This document shows positions 1-4,813 of a stretch of 9,175 bases of DNA, piece by piece (position 1 is the stretch's first letter; every line of letters begins with the position of its first letter). Below the pieces are notes generated by a model. The model saw only the letters and a list, made by a program, of their open reading frames with translations, did not search any database and had not been told where the DNA came from. The position numbers and the translations under genes were made by a program. Source of the DNA: CAVPRW01 sp046727435 [NCBI: bacterium] (GTDB lineage: Bacteria; Tectomicrobia; Entotheonellia; J063); the NCBI GenBank assembly GCA_046727435.1, contig JBKPCR010000109.1:1-9175 (forward strand), given 5' to 3'.

Positions 1-41
1 CAGAGGCCGCCATCGAGTTCCCTCAGCGCCATTGCAATCCC

Positions 42-81
42 GAGAAATGAAAGGTATGGTCGGAGAACTCTTTCATTTCTC
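42..81. repeat. Perfect 12-bp inverted repeat (stem-loop)
   Basis: GAGAAATGAAAG (42-53) and CTTTCATTTCTC (70-81) are perfect inverted complements separated by 16 nt. The repeat lies about 115 bp beyond the stop of the leftward gene ending at 197. No T-run follows the stem on the minus strand, so it is not a canonical intrinsic terminator. It may be a transcript 3'-end stabiliser, an element end, or a recombination/binding site. I see no supported gene in 1-196; the short frames there begin at poor start codons without ribosome-binding sites. Confidence 0.6.
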
Positions 82-196
82 AGCCTTTAGAACCCTTACT
101 TCCTTATTGCCTCTGGTGACAGGCTTGTTGGGTTTAGGCCAAGTTACCTGTGAATCGTTGCCGGACCTGTATTCGGATCGACGCCATCCTCGACAG

Positions 197-1039
197 TTAT
201 CTTGGGTAATCCAGTCGCGGATTGGCCAGAGATGAGGCAACGGTCGGTTGAGCCTCCAACGACCCGCACAACTCGACGAGATGGCAGGCCACCGCATGAC
301 AATAGCGCAGCGCTTCCGGACCCGCATCAAAGTCGAACGCCCGGCGACCGTGTGCCTGTGGATTCGCTGGCAGTTTGATGGTCATCCCCCACCGATCCCC
401 ATACCAGTCCATCCAACACGTGGTGCCGCCGTCGGTGAGGGGGGTATAATGCGCCACGCAGTCCCGGTAGTTCTGTAACTTCTTACCAACGGTCTTCCAG
501 CTGTCATCCAATGTGATCGCGAAGAGTGGTAGGACGTTGTGCAGCATCGTGATGACGTTTTGGATTGAACTTTTCCTGTACTTCCTTTTAGGGAAATAGT
601 GCTTCAATGTCACTTTTTCGATGGACTCATAGACGCGGCGGGCCGCCCCAAGGCATGCGTCGATTTCATAGAACACTCTTGGATCACTGGTGTTACCACG
701 TATCGCCGTCCCGGGGGGATGGGTACGCTCGAACAACTGGCAGACCCCGACATAGAGGTCGATGAGTCGGTTCAGATGATACAGCGTCGAGAGCATGCAG
801 TACCGCAAGTCCTCCTCTTCATAGTAGTCTGCCGCGTAGTAGGGCCCCTGGACATCCGCGAGGTGAACGGCCCGCTCGTTCAGGGAGTGCCCCGCGACGT
901 CGACGATGGTCAGACTAAATCCCGCATACATCGGTAACGTTGCCGTGGCAATCAGGTCCAATGATTCCGGGCGTTCGTCGCCTTCGACCGCGATGCCATG
1001 TTCGTAGACGTTCGTCTCGGGGGAATACACTTCGTCCAT
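197..1039 (-). CDS. Hypothetical protein with HEPN-like R-x4-H motif
   Basis: This is a 280-aa soluble protein with no signal peptide or membrane segment. Residues 189-198 read QNYRDCVAHY, giving R192-x4-H197 inside a predicted helix. That is the R-x4-6-H signature of HEPN domains, which in many defence and toxin proteins act as metal-independent RNases. A long helical stretch (about 123-198) precedes it, consistent with a HEPN helical bundle. The N-terminal 100 residues are acidic and rich in Tyr, with a DYYEEEDLRY patch. The ATG at 1039 has only a weak AAAGAG Shine-Dalgarno about 8 nt upstream. Codon use is less GC-rich than in the genes at the right of the window, suggesting transfer. A divergent small ORF starts 76 bp away. 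The HEPN call rests on one motif and the helical context; a non-catalytic HEPN-like protein is equally possible. Confidence 0.75.
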   Translation of the reverse strand: MDEVYSPETNVYEHGIAVEGDERPESLDLIATATLPMYAGFSLTIVDVAGHSLNERAVHLADVQGPYYAADYYEEEDLRYCMLSTLYHLNRLIDLYVGVCQLFERTHPPGTAIRGNTSDPRVFYEIDACLGAARRVYESIEKVTLKHYFPKRKYRKSSIQNVITMLHNVLPLFAITLDDSWKTVGKKLQNYRDCVAHYTPLTDGGTTCWMDWYGDRWGMTIKLPANPQAHGRRAFDFDAGPEALRYCHAVACHLVELCGSLEAQPTVASSLANPRLDYPR

Positions 1040-1115
1040 AAGTAACGCTCTTTGTACTCTTGATTGGTCACCGCGCTTCCGGCGTCACCGCCCCCGCGCA
1101 CGCACCCCCCCGGCG

Positions 1116-1364
1116 ATGACCACCGAGGTCTTGAAGACCTGCGTCTACCTGGCCAACCACACCGATGTGCAAACCGCCGTGCTTAACCTCATCGCCGACG
1201 GTCGCGGTATCGCCGCCTCCGAGACGGTATTGGGCGAGTTGGCGGCGGCGTTGCCGGGTGAGCTTGCCGATTTGCAGGGGCTCCTACACGACACCTTGGC
1301 GGTCGCGGACACGACGTTAACTGACGTGTTGGACACATTGCAGCGCGACTTTCTGGACGCGTAG
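1116..1364 (+). CDS. Small acidic helical hypothetical protein
   Basis: An 82-aa frame, acidic and rich in Leu, Ala, Asp and Thr, likely entirely alpha-helical (for example VLGELAAALPGELADLQ and TTLTDVLDTLQRDFLDA). Third codon positions are strongly G/C, which favours real coding. However, no Shine-Dalgarno is visible before the ATG; the upstream bases are a C-rich run. It is transcribed divergently from the HEPN-like gene and converges on the membrane-protein gene. I do not recognise the family. With a HEPN-like neighbour, a small antidote or regulator role is conceivable, but nothing in the sequence demonstrates it. A 5-bp stem (CGACC/GGTCG, 1407-1420) followed by a T-containing stretch lies 42 bp after the stop and is at best a weak terminator. 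Confidence 0.45.
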   Translation: MTTEVLKTCVYLANHTDVQTAVLNLIADGRGIAASETVLGELAAALPGELADLQGLLHDTLAVADTTLTDVLDTLQRDFLDA

Positions 1365-1430
1365 CGCCCGTCATCTGCCGGGTCCCCTCATGAAGCGTGA
1401 CGTGCCCGACCTGTCGGTCGTCTCATCTCG

Positions 1431-2087
1431 TCATTTTCGCGATCGATTTCCCAACGATTTCGGTTGCCACCTCAGCGCCGGGGGGAGCGCCGCTCGCGCA
1501 GAGAGCTCATCATAGAGGTCGAGCGCCTGTCTTTTCATATACGACGCCGCACCCGCCGGGACGAAGATGAGGAAACCGAGGAGGTAGCCATGCCAACGCG
1601 CGGTCTCCCCAGTGCCCGCCCCCGTCGTACGTAAGTAATCCAGGAGCAGGGGGACCGGGTCCTTCCCGCTCGCGATGGTTTGAAGAAATACGGTGAGTGG
1701 GATGACGAGGATACCGAGGAGGGTTGCACTATGGATCGTATTGCTCACGCTCATTAAGCTATCGGCAAACTTCTCTTTGGCCTTGTCGGTTCGATTGGCA
1801 ATGTCCGGGAGGACTCCCATCAGGAGAAACCTGGCCATGCCCCCACCGGCGAATCTCACCATGACCCCGAAGAAGACCAGGAACCCGATCCAGAACAGAC
1901 CGAGCACCACCAGGAGAACACGCGGGGGCCATGACGCCGGTTCGGGGAACCGCCTGACCATCGCGGAGCTGATCATAGCGACGACGATGCCGCCGATGCC
2001 CAGCCAGAGATACCAAGGCTGTGAGGTCAGAAACATGCTCAACCGTGGCCACACGGCTCTCCATTTGAGGGATCGGCCTAGGCTCAT
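1431..2087 (-). CDS. Four-helix integral membrane protein
   Basis: This 218-aa protein has four predicted membrane spans at about residues 25-44, 57-78, 118-138 and 166-183. Polar loops separate them, and basic residues flank the spans (N-terminal SLKWR, C-terminal RKxx). The loop at 93-117 is charged (DIANRTDKAKEKFADS) and probably cytoplasmic. The ATG at 2087 has a good GAGGAAG ribosome-binding site a few bases upstream. I recognise no enzyme or transporter motif. The gene lies downstream of the split winged-helix gene on the same strand, 149 bp away, with a small palindrome between them. It could be an accessory membrane component of a defence module with the HEPN-like protein further downstream, but that is only proximity. 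Confidence 0.75.
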   Translation of the reverse strand: MSLGRSLKWRAVWPRLSMFLTSQPWYLWLGIGGIVVAMISSAMVRRFPEPASWPPRVLLVVLGLFWIGFLVFFGVMVRFAGGGMARFLLMGVLPDIANRTDKAKEKFADSLMSVSNTIHSATLLGILVIPLTVFLQTIASGKDPVPLLLDYLRTTGAGTGETARWHGYLLGFLIFVPAGAASYMKRQALDLYDELSARAALPPALRWQPKSLGNRSRK

Positions 2088-2146
2088 AGCTTCCTCTTGC
2101 CGTCTCAGATCAGATGGGTAGGGTCGGGACGGCTCTTATCAACACT

Positions 2147-2160
2147 GATCAAGTTTGATC
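2147..2160. promoter_or_regulatory. GATCAA-GT-TTGATC palindrome upstream of membrane gene
   Basis: GATCAAGTTTGATC is a 6-bp inverted repeat with a 2-bp centre. A third related half-site, TTATCAA, begins at 2137. Read on the minus strand this gives three TTGAT(C/A) half-sites upstream of the 1431-2087 gene. The spacing suits a small operator, but no convincing -10 box follows, so the role is uncertain. Confidence 0.35.
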
Positions 2161-2236
2161 CACCCCCGGCCGGAGGCGTGCCGAGAACCAGTGCCAGGCG
2201 GGCTCAGGTTCAACGATCTCGCGGTGCCCTATATCC

Positions 2237-2728
2237 TCACCCCCACGGCTGGCGCTCTTCCCCATCCAGGCGGTCGTTGAGGCGGTCGCGGTCGGTCGGA
2301 CCCGCGCGGTGCTCCTGGCGGATATGGGGCGCTTTGATGAGCGTGCCCAACTGCAGCCGCGCCTGATCAAGCAGGGCGCGCGCCTCCTCCCACACGGCTT
2401 TCGTATGCTGCACGTCCGCCTGGAACGTCGCGGTCGGCCGTGTGCCGCGCTGCACAGCTTCATAGGTGGCGCCCTGGTAGATTTCCTCGAAGTGCCAGTG
2501 CAGCACCGTGCCGAGCGCCTCGTAGACGTCGCGCTTGCGCACGCCGGGCAGGAGCGTATAGCCCTGGCGCTCCATCCGCTGCCAGTCTTTCCGGGCGCGG
2601 TCGAGGTACTTCCCCCGCGTGTAGCCGCCGTACCGCCCACCGCCCGGGTCGTAAGACGCCCCTCCATCTTGGAGGGTCACCTTAGGCGTGACGAGCGCGA
2701 CGACCTTGACGCGGGAGATCCCCCCCAC
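2237..2728 (-). CDS. C-terminal part of split winged-helix protein
   Basis: A 163-codon frame whose only upstream start is a GTG embedded in a G-run, with no Shine-Dalgarno. It overlaps the 3' end of the winged-helix ORF 2677-2919 in another frame. The first residues (ISRVKVVALVTPK) read like the second strand of the wing missing from that ORF, so the two are best read as one protein of about 227 aa. One extra G in the run at 2720-2726 would join them. The rest is polar and helical, with a basic segment (YTRGKYLDRARKDWQRMERQ), a central YEALGTVLHWHFEEIYQG helix, and a charged tail. I recognise no catalytic motif. A DNA-binding regulator or replication-initiation-like protein is plausible. The frame break could be a mutation, a sequencing error, or -1 slippage. 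Confidence 0.6.
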   Translation of the reverse strand: MGGISRVKVVALVTPKVTLQDGGASYDPGGGRYGGYTRGKYLDRARKDWQRMERQGYTLLPGVRKRDVYEALGTVLHWHFEEIYQGATYEAVQRGTRPTATFQADVQHTKAVWEEARALLDQARLQLGTLIKAPHIRQEHRAGPTDRDRLNDRLDGEERQPWG

Positions 2729-2919
2729 GACCCATGTGGCACCGCCTGGAACGTGCCGGTGAGCTGGCCCTGGCGTTCCAGCCGTTGCACCGCCCGCCGG
2801 ATGCCTCGAACAGACAGCCCCGGCAATGCCTCTGCTAACGCCGGGATGGCCAGCCCCACGGCATGTTGAGTGAGCACGTCAAGGATCTGCCGCTCCACCT
2901 TGCCGAAGCCTCGGCTCAT
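2677..2919 (-). CDS. Winged helix-turn-helix protein, N-terminal frame
   Basis: The ATG at 2919 has a strong GAGAGGAG ribosome-binding site 7 nt upstream, so I prefer it to an upstream in-frame start at 3009. Residues 5-22 form a first helix (FGKVERQILDVLTQHAVG). Residues 24-50 form a helix-turn-helix (IPALAEALP...SVRGIRRAVQRLERQG), followed by one wing strand (LTGTFQAV). After residue 67 the frame runs into a low-complexity Ser/Arg tail (SPASRSSRSSRLR), typical of out-of-frame GC-rich DNA. The natural second wing strand appears in the overlapping frame 2237-2728, implying a one-base deficit in the G-run. The gene begins 13 nt after the 33-aa microprotein and is probably cotranscribed with it. 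Confidence 0.65.
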   Translation of the reverse strand: MSRGFGKVERQILDVLTQHAVGLAIPALAEALPGLSVRGIRRAVQRLERQGQLTGTFQAVPHGSWGGSPASRSSRSSRLR

Positions 2920-2932
2920 GGCCACACTCCTC

Positions 2933-3034
2933 TCAACCCTGCGCGGCGATCGGCGGGCAGTCGGCCGACGCGTGCTGCATGCCGCACGTCTGACACTGCC
3001 AGCGGTCATGGGTATAGATGCGTAGTGAACTCAT
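2933..3034 (-). CDS. 33-aa zinc-knuckle-like microprotein
   Basis: The frame reads MSSLRIYTHDRWQCQTCG and continues to a C-terminal PPIAAQG. Ligand spacing is C14-x2-C17-x3-H21-x4-C26, one residue shorter than the classical CCHC zinc knuckle (C-x2-C-x4-H-x4-C). Its stop lies inside the Shine-Dalgarno region of the winged-helix gene, which starts 13 nt later, so translation may be coupled. No clear ribosome-binding site precedes the ATG. It would be a tiny nucleic-acid- or protein-binding zinc module. The evidence is the cysteine pattern and the operon-like spacing; a chance frame remains possible. Confidence 0.45.
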   Translation of the reverse strand: MSSLRIYTHDRWQCQTCGMQHASADCPPIAAQG

Positions 3035-3067
3035 CGGTCGATCATCGCGCGCGCGCGTGTCATTCCT

Positions 3068-3091
3068 TTGTCTATTATCTTCTTGTCTATT
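3068..3091 (-). promoter_or_regulatory. Candidate leftward promoter with TTGTCTATT direct repeats
   Basis: TTGTCTATT occurs at 3068-3076 and again at 3083-3091, a 15-bp period. On the minus strand the segment between them contains GATAAT (3079-3074), a good -10 hexamer, with no good -35 box at 17 bp. It would start transcripts about 30 nt before the 33-aa ORF and the winged-helix gene. The repeats may be activator or repressor sites. Confidence 0.3.
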
Positions 3092-3198
3092 GGGTAGCGC
3101 TTGCGCTACCCCTGCATGGCAAAACCGGCACGTTTTCGCTACCCCTCCGGTAGCGCGTTCGCTACTCCGGAGGATATGATCCGTAGCGATATCGCTAC
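3092..3198. repeat. Cluster of GTAGCG/CGCTAC inverted repeats
   Basis: Seven copies of the hexamer GTAGCG or its complement CGCTAC fall in 107 bp. They form a perfect hairpin GGGTAGCGC-tt-GCGCTACCC (3092-3111), a stem CGCTACC/GGTAGCG (3137-3155), an overlapping stem GTAGCG/CGCTAC (3150-3165), and a perfect 16-bp palindrome GTAGCGATATCGCTAC (3183-3198). The last ends one base before the stop codon of the 85-aa gene. No T-runs follow the stems, so they are not simple terminators. They lie just upstream of the 33-aa/winged-helix genes and are probably an operator array, an RNA processing or attenuation region, or a replication/partition-type site. Confidence 0.7.
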
Positions 3199-3199
3199 C

Positions 3200-3457
3200 T
3201 CACATGAGCCAGTACACCGTGACGCCGTGAGGGCCGACCTCGCCCGTGCGCTTGATGAGCTCGGCCTCGCGTAACTTCTTGGGGAGCACCTTGACCTTAC
3301 TGGCATGGATATTCAGTTCACGCGCCAAGCGATCGACGCCGCAGTAGACGCGGCCACAGGTGGGACAGCCATGGATCGCCAACAGCGCGTGCGCAAAGCG
3401 GGTGGATGATTTAGTGTGATTCGAGGATAGGACGGCCTGAAATTGAGCGAAGCTCAT
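3200..3457 (-). CDS. 85-aa winged-helix protein with CPTC motif
   Basis: The ATG at 3457 follows a perfect AGGAGG ribosome-binding site at 7-nt spacing, so the longer frame opening at 3553 is not needed. Residues 18-30 form a first helix. CPTCG with a third Cys (C31, C34, C39) sits in the loop before the helix-turn-helix at 41-66 (VDRLARELNIHASKVKVLPKKLREAEL). A wing follows (IKRTGEVGPHGVTVYWLM). It is therefore a small winged-helix DNA-binding protein, possibly stabilised by a metal through the cysteines. It lies downstream of the 86-aa repressor-like gene. An operator palindrome (3582-3601) and a leader hairpin (3500-3522) lie between them, so it is probably repressed by that protein. Its targets are unknown; the GTAGCG cluster just beyond its stop is a candidate. 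Confidence 0.75.
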   Translation of the reverse strand: MSFAQFQAVLSSNHTKSSTRFAHALLAIHGCPTCGRVYCGVDRLARELNIHASKVKVLPKKLREAELIKRTGEVGPHGVTVYWLM

Positions 3458-3499
3458 ACGGCACCCTCCTACTGCGGGTGTAAGGTAAGACAGTGAGGC

Positions 3500-3522
3500 T
3501 CCTGCGGAGTAGGGCCGCAGGA
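3500..3522 (-). promoter_or_regulatory. Leader hairpin of the 85-aa winged-helix gene
   Basis: TCCTGCGG (3500-3507) and CCGCAGGA (3515-3522) form a perfect 8-bp stem with a 7-nt loop. The hairpin lies in the expected 5' leader, between the 3582-3601 operator and the start at 3457. No T-run follows on the minus strand. It may stabilise the transcript or act in attenuation. Confidence 0.4.
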
Positions 3523-3581
3523 CTTGGGTTCGGGCGCGGCGTCCCGCGCACACCCCACTGCGACTAGTAATGTAGCACGAA

Positions 3582-3601
3582 TGTCAATACATGTATTGAC
3601 A
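3582..3601. promoter_or_regulatory. Operator 2: perfect 20-bp palindrome
   Basis: TGTCAATACATGTATTGACA is a perfect 20-bp palindrome. It shares both arms (TGTCAAT...ATTGACA, 6-bp spacer) with the site at 3933-3952. It lies 14 bp past the 3' end of the 86-aa HTH gene and upstream of the 85-aa winged-helix gene, where binding would block that gene's transcription. Each arm contains a TTGACA -35 consensus, but I find no matching -10 box at a standard distance. Confidence 0.75.
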
Positions 3602-3615
3602 AGTGGTCATCCGTT

Positions 3616-3876
3616 TCACGGCTCAGCCGCCTCTGGACGCGGTTTGCGGGGCCGTCCGCGGGGCGCCGGTTGCGGGTCCGGCGTAGCCCGTAACAGCGCA
3701 TCCACTGGAATGCCCGTCCGGTCATTAATCCGCAACGCCACCTTGCCGCCGATGCGCCGCAGACCGTGCCAGTACATATGCGCTTGCTGGCGGTGGATCT
3801 GGGCCGCCCGCGCGAGCTCGCTGGGGCGGTGAATGCCATAGCGTTTCAAGAGATCCTGCAACATCATCCTCTCCAT
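3616..3876 (-). CDS. Cro/CI-like HTH repressor with AT-hook-like tail
   Basis: This is an 86-aa basic protein. Residues 5-62 fit a Cro/CI-type helix-turn-helix: LQDLLKRYG, then RPSELARAAQ, then HRQQAHMYWHG as recognition helix, then GKVALRINDRTG and IPVDALL. The C-terminal tail contains RGRPRKP (73-79), the core of an AT-hook that binds the minor groove of AT-rich DNA. The ATG at 3876 has a GGAGGG ribosome-binding site at about 10 nt. The gene is flanked by two matching TGTCAAT-N6-ATTGACA palindromes, the upstream one overlapping its own promoter. It therefore likely represses itself, the divergent rightward operon, and the downstream winged-helix gene, like a phage or plasmid control repressor. 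DNA binding is inferred from fold and site arrangement. Confidence 0.8.
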   Translation of the reverse strand: MERMMLQDLLKRYGIHRPSELARAAQIHRQQAHMYWHGLRRIGGKVALRINDRTGIPVDALLRATPDPQPAPRGRPRKPRPEAAEP

Positions 3877-3909
3877 GATCGCGGACCCTCCGCGCCGCCG
3901 ACCAAAAAA

Positions 3910-3938
3910 ATATTATCGGATATCACCACAAATGTCAA
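3910..3938 (-). promoter_or_regulatory. Leftward promoter of the HTH repressor gene
   Basis: On the minus strand TTGACA (3938-3933, perfect -35) is followed after 17 nt by TAATAT (3915-3910). GATAAT at 15 nt (3917-3912) is an alternative -10. The predicted start is about 25-30 nt before the repressor ATG at 3876. The -35 box lies within the left arm of operator 1, so autorepression is expected. Confidence 0.6.
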
Positions 3939-3952
3939 TCATGGTATTGACA
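3933..3952. promoter_or_regulatory. Operator 1: TGTCAAT-N6-ATTGACA
   Basis: TGTCAATCATGGTATTGACA has perfect 7-bp inverted arms around a 6-bp spacer, matching operator 2 at 3582-3601. It lies between the divergent repressor gene and the rightward small-gene operon. Each arm is the -35 box of one of the two promoters, so one bound dimer could shut both. Confidence 0.75.
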
Positions 3953-3975
3953 CGACACCGAACTTTCTGTAGAGT
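3947..3975 (+). promoter_or_regulatory. Rightward promoter of the small-gene operon
   Basis: TTGACA (3947-3952, perfect) is separated by 17 nt from TAGAGT (3970-3975, 4 of 6 matches to TATAAT). Transcription would begin near 3982, giving a leader of about 45 nt before the ATG at 4027. The -35 box lies in the right arm of operator 1. Confidence 0.65.
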
Positions 3976-4026
3976 ACCCTCATCGCACGTAAACCGTTGA
4001 AAACATTGAGAGAAACGGAGGAAATG

Positions 4027-4401
4027 ATGGGGATCATGAAAACGCTGGCCACCGCCAAGAAAGCGACCACCACGGCCAAGCCTACGTCCAAGCCGACGTC
4101 CAAGGCAGCGACTCCCGCCAAGGCTGCGCCGCCCGCACCCGCGCCGGTTGAGGCAGCGGTAGGATCACACCAAAACACGGTCGCCAACGGCACACCGGCG
4201 ATCGATGGCGCGACCATCACCGCGGCGACGCGCAAGCGCAAATACCGCGCTGGATACAAAGCCGTGTTGGTGGTGCAGCGGCCGGACGGGACACACTACC
4301 GCCGCATCGTCGGGGAGCCGCAGGAGACCGAGGAGAAGGCGATGGCGGAAGCCGAGCGCGTCAAGGCGGCGTTTGAAAAAGCCGGCAAGATTCCGGCGTA
4401 G
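4027..4401 (+). CDS. Lys/Ala/Pro-rich basic protein, histone-H1-like N-terminus
   Basis: This is a 124-aa protein. I chose the ATG at 4027, 5 nt after GGAGG (4017-4021). The ATGs at 4024 and 4036 are in frame, and an upstream TTG at 3997 is less likely. Residues 5-50 are a low-complexity tail of Lys, Ala, Thr and Pro with a KPTS repeat, like H1-type nucleoid or DNA-coating tails. A short basic patch (RKRKYRAGYK, 69-78) leads into a compact C-terminal module: beta strand AVLVVQRPDG, then a charged helix EEKAMAEAERVKAAFEKAG. It is the first gene of the rightward operon and thus the main candidate target of the HTH repressor. A role in DNA binding is inferred from composition only. Confidence 0.75.
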   Translation: MGIMKTLATAKKATTTAKPTSKPTSKAATPAKAAPPAPAPVEAAVGSHQNTVANGTPAIDGATITAATRKRKYRAGYKAVLVVQRPDGTHYRRIVGEPQETEEKAMAEAERVKAAFEKAGKIPA

Positions 4402-4415
4402 CCAGGGAGACACGG

Positions 4416-4664
4416 ATGCCCACCATCGGCACGATACATCGTGATCCCATGAACGGCCAGTATCATCCGGCGCCGCGCGCGGCGTTCAAATGGTGGCATG
4501 GCGAAACGGCAAGCCAGTGCGAATTCTGCGACGATGACGGCGACGATGACGTCTTGATCGGCTTTTACGCCGAAGAGGACGCGGCCTTATGCGAGCGGCA
4601 CGGCGCGGAACAACTCTGCATCATGACGTGTACGGACGCCGCCTGCCGCGGGAGGAAGATGTAA
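4416..4664 (+). CDS. Small Cys-rich zinc-finger-like protein
   Basis: An 82-aa protein starting 14 nt after the previous stop, with an AGGGAGA ribosome-binding site at suitable spacing. It contains C35-x2-C38 (CEFC), a long Asp-rich stretch (DDDGDDD), then C59-x2-H62 (CERH), the ligand pattern of a treble-clef or zinc-ribbon domain. Further cysteines lie at 68, 72 and 77. The N-terminal part (FKWWHGE) is aromatic. Family unknown. Cotranscribed with the basic protein upstream, it fits a set of small accessory proteins under the same operator. Confidence 0.75.
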   Translation: MPTIGTIHRDPMNGQYHPAPRAAFKWWHGETASQCEFCDDDGDDDVLIGFYAEEDAALCERHGAEQLCIMTCTDAACRGRKM

Positions 4665-4682
4665 GCCATGGATGCATGGAAA

Positions 4683-4800
4683 CGCGGCAGCGCCGCGCGT
4701 GTGGAGGAAGTGCCCCGGCAGGGTGCTAGGCACACCCTGTCAGGGCGAGGCAATGCAGGTTTAGCTCACCAGAGCAATCACCCGGCGCATAATATGCGCC
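4683..4800 (+). promoter_or_regulatory. Structured leader with three hairpins
   Basis: Between the genes ending at 4664 and starting at 4814 there are three stems: CGCGGC/GCCGCG (4683-4697, 3-nt loop), CAGGGTG/CACCCTG (4719-4739, 7-nt loop) and GGCGCAT/ATGCGCC (4784-4800, 3-nt loop). The last stands 2 nt before the AAGGAG ribosome-binding site of the 4814 gene. No T-run follows any stem. This looks like a processed or regulatory intercistronic RNA rather than a terminator. Confidence 0.4.
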
Positions 4801-4813
4801 TGAAGGAGCAACA

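Noticed and set aside
2149-2667. 172-codon minus-strand frame overlapping 2237-2728
   Set aside because: Ser/Arg/Thr-rich low complexity. The alternative frame gives a balanced composition that continues the winged-helix domain.
2309-2869. 186-codon plus-strand frame
   Set aside because: Antisense to the winged-helix gene pair, without a ribosome-binding site and with shadow-like composition.
3092-3198. CRISPR array or plasmid iterons
   Set aside because: The repeats are inverted 6-9-bp half-sites at irregular spacing, not direct repeats with uniform spacers, and no cas gene or clear replication initiator is present.
3997-4026. TTG start for the Lys/Ala-rich protein
   Set aside because: No ribosome-binding site precedes the TTG at 3997, whereas GGAGG at 4017-4021 correctly serves the ATG at 4027.
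4755-4800. tRNA-like TTAGCTCACCAGAGC segment
   Set aside because: It resembles a D-arm, but there is no acceptor stem, anticodon arm or T-arm with GTTCGA at the expected distances.
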